NCBI RefSeq assembly: GCF_017745275.1
Contig: NZ_JAGHZS010000007.1
Span: 316,751-380,750 of the forward strand
Reading direction: 5' to 3'
Source: Chitinophaga sp.
GTDB taxonomy: Bacteria > Bacteroidota > Bacteroidia > Chitinophagales > Chitinophagaceae
DNA: 64,000 nucleotides
Shown: positions 32,630 to 41,644 of the stretch, piece after piece
How positions within the stretch are numbered: the first letter of the stretch is position 1
How the letters are laid out: each line of letters opens with the position of its first letter
Program-made: the position numbers and the translations under genes
The notes under the pieces: generated by a model
Told to the model about the DNA's origin: nothing
Databases searched by the model: none
What the model saw: the letters and a program-made list of their open reading frames with translations, nothing else

Positions 32630-33952
32630 TTATTCAAAGCTTTCCTCAAACCTGATATCGTACTCTTCTAATTCTTTTAGAACGGGGTTATAAATTTCCG
32701 GCATCACCGGTATTTGTAAGCCTGTAAGTGTTACTTTTTCCTGGAGTATAAGTTTTGCCATGATACCGAGTGGCAGGCCCACTGTTTTCGCCATGGCAGT
32801 ATGTATGTTGTCTTCTCCCTGTGCAATCATGTAACTATGCATCCTGGTGGCCATATTGCGGCGTTCAAACTCAATTTCATGCATCATTACAATCATGTCC
32901 TTGTCGGCAGGTTCCATTTTTAATTTGTTCTCTACAAGGAACTGGAGGATGTCCGCATTAGTTTGTTCCCCTAAATTTATGACATCTGTGCTTAATAACC
33001 CCATAAATTTTAGCTGGCGGAGCACTTTCGACTTGGTACTGACACTCAGATACTGGGCAATACTTTCTTCGGGAGTACCTGCCTGTTCTGTAATGCGGTT
33101 GGTGGTCCATTGGGCCCAGGTCAGTTGATCGGTAACAATTTTAGTAGTGTCTTCCGTTAAGCCCAGCTTTACCAGGGCATTCCAGCCTTCGCAGAAATCA
33201 GGGAAGCGGAGGGTGGCACGCATAAAGGTTGCCAGTTCTTCCAGTTTATAGACTTCCATATAACCGAGGGAGTCGCGGTTAGGGTAGAAGGCCAGTTTCC
33301 CCAAACCGGGTACCTGTATGGTTTTGGTATGGTCAAAGAGCTGTTCATACGTTACCTCTTTCACCTTTCCTTTTTCCTTATAGGTGGCGCCGGAACTGCC
33401 TGCCAGTACAATATTGCGGGCATTCCAGGACACTTTATACTGCCATGGATTGTCGTTGCTGTCTGGTGAAATCAGGCCACCACAGTAAGATTTAAAAGAA
33501 AATATCTGGCCGCCTTTTTTCTCAATGGAATGAATGAGTTTCATGGCGGACATGTGATCTATACCGGGATCCAGGCCCATTTCGTACATAAAAAGTAATC
33601 CGGCTTTTTCTATTTCGGGTTGCAGTTTACGTACTTCCGGATCTATATAGGAGGCGGTGAGCAGGTTTTTTTTAGCTTCCAGGCAATCTTTTGCCACGAG
33701 GATATGCAGGGATGCGGGTAGTAAGGAAATGACAAGATCCGTTTCCCGGATCAGTTGTAGCCTGGCAGCATGGTCTTTAATATCAAGTGCCGTAGGCGTT
33801 GCATAATATGATTTTCCTGTTTTGGACTTGATAAGCGACAGGTCGTGATCAGCTACGGTAACATGCCATTTCTGTCTGGGCGCGTTTGTTAACAGATAAT
33901 CAATCAGACTGGTGGCCGATTTTCCGGCGCCAAACAACAGTATGTTCTTCAT
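32630..33952 (-). CDS. Saccharopine dehydrogenase family protein
   Basis: The 440-residue protein has an N-terminal Rossmann domain (KNILLFGAGKSATSLIDYLL, then TVADHD) followed by the saccharopine dehydrogenase C-terminal domain (MYEMGLDPGIDHMSAMKLI, FKSYCGGLISPDSNDNPWQYKVSWNARNIVLAG). It matches the glutamate-forming LYS9-like branch. It could act in lysine breakdown via saccharopine; in bacteria some members act on other amino-acid imines. No lysine-degradation gene is next to it. Confidence 0.9.
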   Translation of the reverse strand: MKNILLFGAGKSATSLIDYLLTNAPRQKWHVTVADHDLSLIKSKTGKSYYATPTALDIKDHAARLQLIRETDLVISLLPASLHILVAKDCLEAKKNLLTASYIDPEVRKLQPEIEKAGLLFMYEMGLDPGIDHMSAMKLIHSIEKKGGQIFSFKSYCGGLISPDSNDNPWQYKVSWNARNIVLAGSSGATYKEKGKVKEVTYEQLFDHTKTIQVPGLGKLAFYPNRDSLGYMEVYKLEELATFMRATLRFPDFCEGWNALVKLGLTEDTTKIVTDQLTWAQWTTNRITEQAGTPEESIAQYLSVSTKSKVLRQLKFMGLLSTDVINLGEQTNADILQFLVENKLKMEPADKDMIVMMHEIEFERRNMATRMHSYMIAQGEDNIHTAMAKTVGLPLGIMAKLILQEKVTLTGLQIPVMPEIYNPVLKELEEYDIRFEESFE

Positions 33953-34373
33953 GGTGTTCTTTAGAAAGTGATTAAGAATCAGGGGAATAACAGCTTTTTT
34001 GATACTAATGTTCGAATTTGAAAGCCCATTCGGATTTATTCTTATTATATATATGTTTTCCGTTGATTCGACGTATTGATTTTCAGTAGGTTAGAAACAA
34101 ATACTTTGCCAATATTTATATTCTAATATATTAAACCGGCTTAACATATTGCGGATAAATTAAAATCAGGGTAATTATCTATAACGTAAATGGAATATAA
34201 ATGGTTGTCATTCATTGAGTAAATCAATCATATATCGATCTTGCAATATAATCGTTAATCCCTATGGTCCTTTTTATTCACATTTCTTGATTTTTAGGTC
34301 AAAATAAGGGCTGAAATGGCTATATTTGCCTTTATCTGTTTTGAGCAGAAAAAACTGTAAATCAACACACAAA
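33953..34373. other. AT-rich gyrA upstream region with promoter
   Basis: No gene is seen in 420 bases. A clear -7 box TATATTTG lies at 34321-34328, 45 bases before the gyrA ATG, in frame with gyrA. No hairpin or heptamer array is present. Confidence 0.55.
34321..34328 (+). promoter_or_regulatory. -7 promoter box of gyrA
   Basis: TATATTTG exactly matches TAnnTTTG. Its terminal TTG begins an in-frame extension of gyrA that cannot be translated from this promoter. Confidence 0.7.
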
Positions 34374-36971
34374 ATGACAGAGCATACGGAAAATCAGCAG
34401 GAAGGGAGAATTGTCCAGATAAACATCGAGGAGCAGATGAAAACGGCTTACATAGATTACTCTATGTCCGTGATCGTTGGTCGTGCCTTACCCGATGTGA
34501 GAGATGGTTTGAAGCCTGTACACCGCCGTGTTTTATTCGGAATGAATGAACTGGGGAACCACAGTAACAAACCCTACAAGAAATCAGCGCGTATTGTGGG
34601 TGAAGTAATGGGTAAATATCACCCGCATGGTGATGCTTCCATTTACGACACCATTGTACGTTTGGCGCAGCCCTGGAGTATGCGTTATCCGATGGTGGAT
34701 GGTCAGGGTAACTTCGGTTCGGTGGATGGCGACATGCCGGCAGCGATGCGTTATACGGAAATCCGTCTGCAGAAGATTGCAGAAGCCATGCTGGAAGACA
34801 TTGAAAAAGAAACAGTAGACTTTACCAATAACTTCGATGATACCCTCGAAGAACCTACTGTATTACCAACCCGTATTCCAAACCTGTTGGTAAATGGTGC
34901 TTCCGGTATCGCCGTAGGTATGGCCACCAACATTATGCCGCATAACCTCAACGAGGTAGTGGATGGTGCCATTGCTTACATCGAAAACAGAGAAATCACT
35001 GTTGAAGAACTGATCAAATTCGTAAAAGCACCCGACTTCCCGACAGGTGGTGTTATTTACGGTTTTGAAGGCGTTAAACAGGGTTTTGAGACCGGTAGGG
35101 GCAGAGTAGTGGTAAGAGGTAAAATCTCCTCAGAAACAGCTAAAAACGGCCGTGAAAAACTGGTGATTTACGAACTGCCTTACCAGATCAACAAAGCAGT
35201 GCTGCACCAGAAAATTGCACAACTGGTTAACGATAAAATTATTGAAGGCATTTCCGATGTACGTGATGAAAGTGACCGTGAAGGAATGCGACTGGTGATT
35301 GATCTGAAGAGAGAAGCTATCTCCAGTGTAATCATCAACCAGTTATTCAAATATTCAGAACTGCAAACCTCTTACGGTATCAACAACGTGGCGCTGGTAA
35401 AAGGCCGTCCGCGTATCCTGAACCTGAAAGAGATGATTGCGGAATTCATCGATTTCCGTCATGAAGTAGTGGTAAGAAGAACGCGTTTTGACCTGCGTAA
35501 AGCAGAAGAAAAAGCGCATATCCTCGCCGGCTACCTGATTGCACTGGATCACCTGGACCAGGTCATTGCCCTGATCCGCGCTGCAGCCACACCGGAAGTA
35601 GCAAAAGATGGATTGATGAGCGAATTCGGTTTGTCTGAAATACAGGCGAAAGCTATACTGGAACTGCGTTTACAACGTTTAACCGGTATGGAACGCGATA
35701 AAATCCGCGCAGAGTATGATGATATCATGCGACTGATTGCTTACCTGAAAGATGTACTGAACGATGAGTCTTTACGTATGAAGATCATCCGCGAAGAGCT
35801 GGAAGAAGTAAAGAAGAAATTCGGTGACGAACGTAAAACCGAAATCCAGTACCTCGCCAGCGAAATGAGAATTGAAGATATCATTGCAGAAGAAGATGTG
35901 GTGATCACCATTTCTCACCTGGGTTATATCAAACGTACTTCTGCATATGACTATCGTCAGCAGAAACGTGGCGGACGTGGCGCCATTGGTGGTAAAACAC
36001 GTGATGAGGATTACATCGAACACCTGTTTGTGGCCTCAACGCACCATACCATGCTGTTCTTCACGGAAAAAGGCCGTTGCTACTGGCTGAAAGTATACGA
36101 AATTCCGGATGGAGAAAAGAGCGGTAAGGGACGTGCTATTCAGAATATGATTCAATTGCCCGCTGATGATAAAATCCGCGCTATCATTGATATCAAAGAT
36201 CTGAGCGATAAAGACTTTATCAACAATCATTATATTGTACTTTGTACCAAGAAAGGCATCATCAAGAAGACATTGGTGGAAGAATTCTCCCGCCCACGTC
36301 AGAATGGTGTAAATGCTATCACCATCAATGAAGGCGATCAGCTGCTGGAAGCCAAACTGACTACCGGCGACAGCCAGATCATGATGGCCATTCAGAGCGG
36401 TCGCGCCATCCGCTTCCCTGAAGCCACCGTACGCGACACCGGTCGTGGTGCTATTGGTGTAAGAGGAATTGAGGTGGATAGCGACAATGATGAAGTGGTT
36501 GGTATGGTTTGTGTTAATAAAGACGACGATCAAAAAACCATCCTGGTAGTGTCCGAAAAAGGTTTCGGTAAACGTACCAACATCGAAGAATATCGGATTA
36601 CCAACCGTGGCGGTAAAGGGGTGAAAACCATTAACATCACGGAAAAAACCGGTAACCTGATTGCCATCCTCGATGTAACGGAAAAACACGACCTGATGAT
36701 CACCTGTAAGTCAGGCATCACCATTCGTATGGCGGTTGCCGATATCCGTGAAGCAGGACGTGCCACACAAGGTGTGCGTCTGATCCGACTGGATAACAAT
36801 GATGAAATAGCTGCTGTAGCACGTCTGGATGAACAGGAAGAAGAAGAAGAAATCCTGGAAGGCGAAGAAGGTAGCGAAAATGCCGCTGTAGCTGCAGAAG
36901 ATCAGGCATCTGAAGGCAATGAAGCTGCTCCTGAAGAAACGGACAGCAATGATGCAGCAACAAACGAATAA
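34374..36971 (+). CDS. gyrA: DNA gyrase subunit A
   Basis: From ATG 34374 the protein has 865 residues. The breakage-reunion domain has SMSVIVGRALPDVRDGLKPVHRR and the catalytic Tyr127 (AAMRYTEIRL). The C-terminal beta-pinwheel contains the GyrA box as QQKRGGRG, which distinguishes it from ParC. The C-terminus is a long acidic tail (Glu-rich from about residue 825). In the quinolone region (HGDASIYDTI) the position of E. coli Ser83 is Ala88, while Asp87 is kept as Asp92. The gene is monocistronic. Confidence 0.97.
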   Translation: MTEHTENQQEGRIVQINIEEQMKTAYIDYSMSVIVGRALPDVRDGLKPVHRRVLFGMNELGNHSNKPYKKSARIVGEVMGKYHPHGDASIYDTIVRLAQPWSMRYPMVDGQGNFGSVDGDMPAAMRYTEIRLQKIAEAMLEDIEKETVDFTNNFDDTLEEPTVLPTRIPNLLVNGASGIAVGMATNIMPHNLNEVVDGAIAYIENREITVEELIKFVKAPDFPTGGVIYGFEGVKQGFETGRGRVVVRGKISSETAKNGREKLVIYELPYQINKAVLHQKIAQLVNDKIIEGISDVRDESDREGMRLVIDLKREAISSVIINQLFKYSELQTSYGINNVALVKGRPRILNLKEMIAEFIDFRHEVVVRRTRFDLRKAEEKAHILAGYLIALDHLDQVIALIRAAATPEVAKDGLMSEFGLSEIQAKAILELRLQRLTGMERDKIRAEYDDIMRLIAYLKDVLNDESLRMKIIREELEEVKKKFGDERKTEIQYLASEMRIEDIIAEEDVVITISHLGYIKRTSAYDYRQQKRGGRGAIGGKTRDEDYIEHLFVASTHHTMLFFTEKGRCYWLKVYEIPDGEKSGKGRAIQNMIQLPADDKIRAIIDIKDLSDKDFINNHYIVLCTKKGIIKKTLVEEFSRPRQNGVNAITINEGDQLLEAKLTTGDSQIMMAIQSGRAIRFPEATVRDTGRGAIGVRGIEVDSDNDEVVGMVCVNKDDDQKTILVVSEKGFGKRTNIEEYRITNRGGKGVKTINITEKTGNLIAILDVTEKHDLMITCKSGITIRMAVADIREAGRATQGVRLIRLDNNDEIAAVARLDEQEEEEEILEGEEGSENAAVAAEDQASEGNEAAPEETDSNDAATNE

Positions 36972-36987
36972 CTAAAAAAAAAGCAGC

Positions 36988-37027
36988 AGGCAACCTACCT
37001 TGATAAACAAGTGGTTGCCTGTTTCTA
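36988..37027 (+). terminator. Terminator after gyrA
   Basis: CAGGCAACC (36988-36996) pairs with GGTTGCCTG (37013-37021), followed by TTTC. Confidence 0.75.
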
Positions 37028-37132
37028 ATAAAAAATATAGCCGGCTCTAGTGGTAACCCAACTGCTGGTTGTATTATTATTTATTAGGAGCACCATACTC
37101 TTATTGTAATCAGCAACTAAAAAAACAAAAGC

Positions 37133-38386
37133 ATGAAAAAATTATTGGTATCTCTTCTCTTTTGCACGGCCGGTGTATCGGTAATGGCACAACGGGCAAA
37201 AGTTAGCAGTGCGGATGAGAACCTGAAGAAGCAGGATCTGGAAAAAGCCAAAGCGGATATTGACGCAGCATTACAGAATGATAAAACCAAAAACGACGCT
37301 AAAACATGGCTGGTAGACGGTAAGATCCTCGAGGCAATGGGTACCAAGCAAAAAAGCGCCGCACTCGCTGGTGAAGCTTTTTCCGCTTTCAAAAAAGCAC
37401 TGGAAATAGATCCTAAAATGAAAGAGGCGGTTCTGGAAATGAACCAACCACTGTTCAACGTATATGCTACCATCGCTAATGCTGGTTATGCTAACCTGAA
37501 TGAGCAGAAATGGGATTCTTCTCTCATCAACTTCAAACACGCCTTCGAAGTAGCTGACTTCTACAACAGCAAAAACTTAGGTGGTTCTATTCCTACCGAT
37601 ACGGCCCTCACTTTCTACGTAGGTTACGCCGCTAACCAGGCAGGCAAAAAAGATGATGCTTTCACTTACCTGAAAAAAGCAGCAGACCTGCAATTCAAAG
37701 GTGAACCGGCACTCTACGTTATCCTGGGCCAACTGTACGAAGAAAAAGGAGACCAGGCAAACTGGCTGAAAACTATCGAAACCGCTAAAACAGTATTCCC
37801 TAAGGATAAACGTTTTAACGATATGGAAATGGCGTTCTACAGCAAAACCGGTAAGACCAACGAATTACTCGGTATGCTGGAAAAGAAAATCGCTGATAAT
37901 CCAAACGACGAAGCGGCTGTACTGGACTACGCTATCCGCGTAGATAACCTGGCTAATCCACGCGATGAGAAAGGTAATGACGCTCCCAAACCAGCTAACT
38001 ACGATGAGCTGATCGGTAAAGCAGAAGCAGCTTATAAGAAAGCGATCGAAATGAACGCTTCAGACGCTACTGCTAACTTCCAGCTGGGTGCACTGTATTT
38101 CAACCGCGCTGTTGTGTTCAACAAAGAACTGAACGCACTGGATAGCAAACAACAGTCTTCTCCTAAAGCCAAAGAATTACAAGGAAAAGTAGAAGGCCTG
38201 ATGAACCAGGCATTACCTTTCTTTGAAAAAGCAGATGCTGGTTTTACATCTAAAGGTAGCAGCCTGGAACAAAGCGATAAACAAACCTACGAAAGCTGCT
38301 TGTATGCTTTGCAAAAGATCTATGCGATCAAAAACAACACTGCCAAAGTAGAAGAAGTGAAAAAGAAACTGGATGCGCTGAAATAG
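37133..38386 (+). CDS. Secreted TPR protein
   Basis: The 417-residue protein has a signal peptide (ending VMAQ at residue 19) and then Ala/Lys-rich helices. Tetratricopeptide units include GEAFSAFKKALEIDPKMKEA, VGYAANQAGKKDDAFTYLKKAADLQ and NEAYKKAIEMNASDATANFQLGALYFN-like segments. This type is common in Bacteroidota as a periplasmic scaffold; no catalytic motif is present. It has its own terminator. Confidence 0.85.
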   Translation: MKKLLVSLLFCTAGVSVMAQRAKVSSADENLKKQDLEKAKADIDAALQNDKTKNDAKTWLVDGKILEAMGTKQKSAALAGEAFSAFKKALEIDPKMKEAVLEMNQPLFNVYATIANAGYANLNEQKWDSSLINFKHAFEVADFYNSKNLGGSIPTDTALTFYVGYAANQAGKKDDAFTYLKKAADLQFKGEPALYVILGQLYEEKGDQANWLKTIETAKTVFPKDKRFNDMEMAFYSKTGKTNELLGMLEKKIADNPNDEAAVLDYAIRVDNLANPRDEKGNDAPKPANYDELIGKAEAAYKKAIEMNASDATANFQLGALYFNRAVVFNKELNALDSKQQSSPKAKELQGKVEGLMNQALPFFEKADAGFTSKGSSLEQSDKQTYESCLYALQKIYAIKNNTAKVEEVKKKLDALK

Positions 38387-38410
38387 TAGCTCCGCTATAC
38401 ATATTGAAAA

Positions 38411-38440
38411 GAGTCCGCCGTAAGGTGGACTCTTTTTTTT
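38411..38440 (+). terminator. Terminator of the TPR gene
   Basis: GAGTCCGCC (38411-38419) pairs with GGTGGACTC (38424-38432), followed by eight T residues. Confidence 0.9.
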
Positions 38441-38554
38441 AGCAGAAAGCATAAGGCAGAAAGCACAAAGCTATTTTAGCGAATGATCAGAGCGGATAGT
38501 TATTCTATGCTTTAATCATTCGCTAAAATAGCTTTGTGCCTTATGCTTTCTGCT
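38441..38554. repeat. Intergenic palindrome, family A, copy 4
   Basis: The left arm 38441-38487 (units GCAGAAA, GCATAAG, GCAGAAA, GCACAAA, GCTATTT, then AGCGAATGAT) pairs with the right arm 38515-38554, which lacks one 7-base unit. The variant CACAAAGC is mirrored as GCTTTGTG. The repeat lies between two terminators of opposite direction. Confidence 0.94.
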
Positions 38555-38587
38555 AAAAAAAATCCCGTCTACCTAAGGCAGACGGGA
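38555..38587 (-). terminator. Terminator of the small Lys/Ala-rich peptide gene
   Basis: CCCGTCT (38564-38570) pairs with AGACGGG (38580-38586). Eight A residues at 38555-38562 form the T-run on the minus strand. Confidence 0.85.
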
Positions 38588-38616
38588 CAAATAACTCAAA
38601 CGCTGTATGGCTTAAA

Positions 38617-38820
38617 TTATGCTTTTTTAGCAGCAGGTTTTGCTTCAGCTTTCTTAGCAGGTTTAGCAGCTTTCTTAGTAGTATCAGCAGCAGGTTTTGC
38701 TTCAGCTTTAGCTTCAGTTTTAGCTTTTTCTTTCTTAGCTGGTTTAGCAGCAGGTGCTTGTGCGAAAGCAGCAGCAGAAATGCTCATTACCAGTACAGCG
38801 GCGATCAGGCTTTTTTTCAT
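38617..38820 (-). CDS. Small exported Lys/Ala/Pro-rich peptide (67 aa)
   Basis: The protein has a clean signal peptide (KKSLIAAVLVMSISAAAFAQ) followed by a mature part of about 47 residues made almost only of Lys, Ala, Pro and Glu in KPAKK-like repeats. This resembles histone H1-like tails, but the signal peptide sends it outside the cytoplasm. It has its own terminator and lies next to a hybrid kinase gene. A similar peptide is encoded at 41326 on the other side of that kinase. Function is unknown. Confidence 0.75.
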   Translation of the reverse strand: MKKSLIAAVLVMSISAAAFAQAPAAKPAKKEKAKTEAKAEAKPAADTTKKAAKPAKKAEAKPAAKKA

Positions 38821-38978
38821 GATGATTGTCTTTTTAAATGATTAGATGATGAATGTTATTGTTATAATTTCTGTTGTAAAAATACATCAGCCAGGCAGGT
38901 GTTAACGGGAGGTTTCGGTGAATCGGGAATTACTGTCGTTGAACAGGGAAAAATGTACGGTAATATGTAAACCGAGAG

Positions 38979-41171
38979 CTAGAGCAGAATATTGATAGCC
39001 TCCTGTACGGCCTGTATACACAGGTGTTTCAGGGTATTAAACTGTCCGGCTACTACCTGTGGATGGTAGTTGTTTTCCTGTAGTTTTTCAAGTGGCTCCA
39101 GGATAGGATAGAGGTGGGTTTCCAGTCCTATAAAAGACACTGTTGTCTTTAAGTTATGAGCATTGGCACGAATAGCGGGGATGTCTTCTGCTACTACTGC
39201 TTTTTTAAGGAGAGACAGCTCTTCCGGCAGTTGTGCAATGAATTGTTCCAGCATCGTTCTTTCGAAGTTCAGGTTGCCATTTGAAAGATCGTGGAGATAG
39301 TGCATATTCAGCAGTTGCTGGGAAGTGCCATTTTCATGCGTATGTACCGGAAGCTCCCGTGGAGGAAGTTTACCGATATATACCTGGATCATCCGGTATA
39401 ATTCATCTTCTACAATCGGCTTGGAAATGTATTCATTCATTCCCATCTGCAAACATTTCTCTCTTTCTCCAGCCATGGCGTGGGCGGTCATAGCAATCAC
39501 CGGGATAGTGGAATGCAGTTCATTGCGAATCGCCTGTACCGCTGAATAGCCGTCCATTTCCGGCATTTGAATATCCATGAGCACCAGGTCGAAATGTTGC
39601 TTTTCAAGGGCCTGTAATACCTCTCTGCCGGTATTGACAATTTTAAACTGTAATTGCCAGCTACTGAGCAAATGGCGCAGCAGGTTCTGGTTCATTTTAT
39701 TATCTTCTGCTACCAACAAACGTACATCCGGGTGCAGGGGCAGCTGATCGTTATCTGTAAAGTAGGTATTCACTTCTTCCGAAAGCGATTCTCCTAAAGT
39801 GTAGGGTAATTCTACTTTGAAAGTAGCGCCTTCTCCGGGTTTGCTTTCTACTGATATAAAACCATTCTGTAATTCTATGAGTTGTTTTACGATGGTGAGA
39901 CCTAAGCCGGTACCGCCGAATTTGCGCGTGGTAGAGGCTTCTGCCTGGTTAAAGCGGTCGAAAATACTATGCAGTTTGGAGGCATCTATACCAATACCGG
40001 TGTCACTAACGGTAAACAATATACGTACGGCATTTTCTTCTGCCCAGATCTTCGTTACGTGAATGCGTACTTCTCCCTCGCTCGTGAATTTTACGGCGTT
40101 GCTGGTGAGGTTAATGAGTACCTGGGTCAGTCGCATAACATCTCCGTATAAAATATCCGGCACCTCTTCATCAATAGTTACTGATAGCTGCAGATGTTTT
40201 TCTTCGGCCTTTGGTTTGAACATGGTATTAACGCCATGCAGTACGCTGCGTAAGCTAAAGGACGTAGCTTCTATGCGCATCATACCAGATTCTATTTTAG
40301 AGATATCCAATATGTCGTTGATAATTTCCAGCAGGCTTTGCCCGGCATTATCGATGGCGCCAACATATTCTTTCGATTTATCGTTGAGGGGTTGTGCTTT
40401 TAACAGATGTGTGAAACCCAGCACGGCATTCATAGGCGTACGGATTTCATGGCTCATATTGGCGAGGAATTGGTCTTTTACGGCGGCCAGCTTCTTCTCC
40501 TGTTGCTGTGAGGCGTCGAGGGCTTCAATGAGTTGTTCCTGCCGGTGAATACGGCTGGTAATATATAGGAAAGCCAGCAGGCTGGTTAAGCAGGCAAAAA
40601 ATACGAGTACGGTTCCCCAGCTTTGCGCTTTTTGGCCGCTACTGTCGATCAGGTGGGTAGTACGGTTTACTTCGGTTTGCCGGGTGGTATCCAGCTGGCG
40701 GATAATACTGGTAATGGCTTCCCCGAGCCGTTTTCCTTTCTGGTTGTTGATCATCCTTTCTGCAGCCCATTTCCCATTGCTGTAAAAGGTATCCAATACC
40801 ATCAGGTTAAAGTTATTCTTCTCATCCACCAGGTAATTAAGTTGGGTGAGGAGTTTTTCGGTGCTGTCGTTTTTAATGATTTTATTGATCTCTTTGAGGT
40901 CGGCTTTGATGATAGCAATTTCTGCTTCGATGCCGGTAATGTGGGTAGTATCCTGGGAAATAACGGCCCCGCGTACTTTGCTGTCGGTCTTGGCCATATT
41001 GGTTTGCAGCTTCTGCAGTTCATTTTTTACATTCAGCTCCTGCAGGAGTTGCTCATTGCCTTTGATCAGCTTGCGGATGTTGTTGGAAGAATTGAACTGC
41101 AGCACAACAAATAACACCATTCCGGTAATGAACAGGCCGAGTAGGTAATATTTGATTCTTTTTGGCTGCAT
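38979..41171 (-). CDS. Hybrid sensor histidine kinase (CHASE3-HisKA-HATPase-REC-Hpt)
   Basis: The protein has 730 residues. A membrane helix near 8-26 and a second near 185-205 enclose a periplasmic CHASE3-like helical domain. HisKA follows with His241 (ANMSHEIRTPMNAV), then HATPase (N-box LINLTSNAVKF, DTGIGI, GGTGLGLTI), a receiver with Asp533 (VLMDIQMPEMDG) and an Hpt domain with His672 (ANAHNLKTTVSF). A complete phosphorelay is in one chain. The final DNA-binding partner is not obvious; the nearest regulator is the LytTR gene at 41645. Confidence 0.94.
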   Translation of the reverse strand: MQPKRIKYYLLGLFITGMVLFVVLQFNSSNNIRKLIKGNEQLLQELNVKNELQKLQTNMAKTDSKVRGAVISQDTTHITGIEAEIAIIKADLKEINKIIKNDSTEKLLTQLNYLVDEKNNFNLMVLDTFYSNGKWAAERMINNQKGKRLGEAITSIIRQLDTTRQTEVNRTTHLIDSSGQKAQSWGTVLVFFACLTSLLAFLYITSRIHRQEQLIEALDASQQQEKKLAAVKDQFLANMSHEIRTPMNAVLGFTHLLKAQPLNDKSKEYVGAIDNAGQSLLEIINDILDISKIESGMMRIEATSFSLRSVLHGVNTMFKPKAEEKHLQLSVTIDEEVPDILYGDVMRLTQVLINLTSNAVKFTSEGEVRIHVTKIWAEENAVRILFTVSDTGIGIDASKLHSIFDRFNQAEASTTRKFGGTGLGLTIVKQLIELQNGFISVESKPGEGATFKVELPYTLGESLSEEVNTYFTDNDQLPLHPDVRLLVAEDNKMNQNLLRHLLSSWQLQFKIVNTGREVLQALEKQHFDLVLMDIQMPEMDGYSAVQAIRNELHSTIPVIAMTAHAMAGEREKCLQMGMNEYISKPIVEDELYRMIQVYIGKLPPRELPVHTHENGTSQQLLNMHYLHDLSNGNLNFERTMLEQFIAQLPEELSLLKKAVVAEDIPAIRANAHNLKTTVSFIGLETHLYPILEPLEKLQENNYHPQVVAGQFNTLKHLCIQAVQEAINILL

Positions 41172-41262
41172 GACAGTTTAGTACATATAAACGCTGATAT
41201 AGGAATGCCGGTTCATTAACGAAGGAATAAAAGTAGGAAATTATTCCGTAGTTCTTCAGACA

Positions 41263-41296
41263 TTTAGCCTCAGAGCATCACTACTCTGAGGCTAAA
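41263..41296. terminator. Hairpin after the His-rich peptide gene
   Basis: TTTAGCCTCAGAG (41263-41275) pairs perfectly with CTCTGAGGCTAAA (41284-41296). There is no clear T-run, so the strength as a terminator is uncertain. Confidence 0.65.
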
Positions 41297-41325
41297 GATC
41301 TAAACAATTCAGTAACGAATTGCGA

Positions 41326-41517
41326 TTATTTTGCTTTTGGTGCAGCTGGAGCAGCAGCAGGTTTTGCTGCATGGTGATGATGATGATGTTTTTTATGCGC
41401 AGGTGCTTTCGCAGCCGCTTCTTTCTTTTCTTCTTTTTTAGGTGTTGTTGTCTGGGCAAAAGATGATGCACTCATAAACAACATAGCTGCAGCGATGATA
41501 ATACCAAACTTTTTCAT
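41326..41517 (-). CDS. Small exported His-rich peptide (63 aa)
   Basis: A signal peptide (KKFGIIIAAAMLFMSASSFAQ) is followed by a Lys/Glu/Ala segment, HKKHHHHHHAA (seven histidines, six consecutive) and an Ala/Pro/Lys tail. Histidine clusters bind Ni, Cu or Zn, so a periplasmic metal buffer is plausible, but this is inference. It shares signal-peptide style and composition with the peptide at 38617. A metal efflux operon starts 1.5 kb away. Confidence 0.75.
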   Translation of the reverse strand: MKKFGIIIAAAMLFMSASSFAQTTTPKKEEKKEAAAKAPAHKKHHHHHHAAKPAAAPAAPKAK

Positions 41518-41644
41518 GGTTGTATACTTTAATTAGTGATCAATTGTTTGACGACCTAAAGATACACCCACCTAACCCGCCGTTAAATAACTTATGGCCC
41601 AACAGGCGACAGCTATCGGTCAAAAAGGAGAAAGTGTCGTTGAA

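Noticed and set aside
36036..36689. Long minus-strand frame of 217 residues within gyrA
   Set aside because: It is a shadow of gyrA codon usage; the gyrA frame is conserved throughout.
41326..41517. Hexahistidine run as vector contamination
   Set aside because: It lies within a native-looking signal-peptide gene with a sister gene at 38617 and no vector sequence around it.
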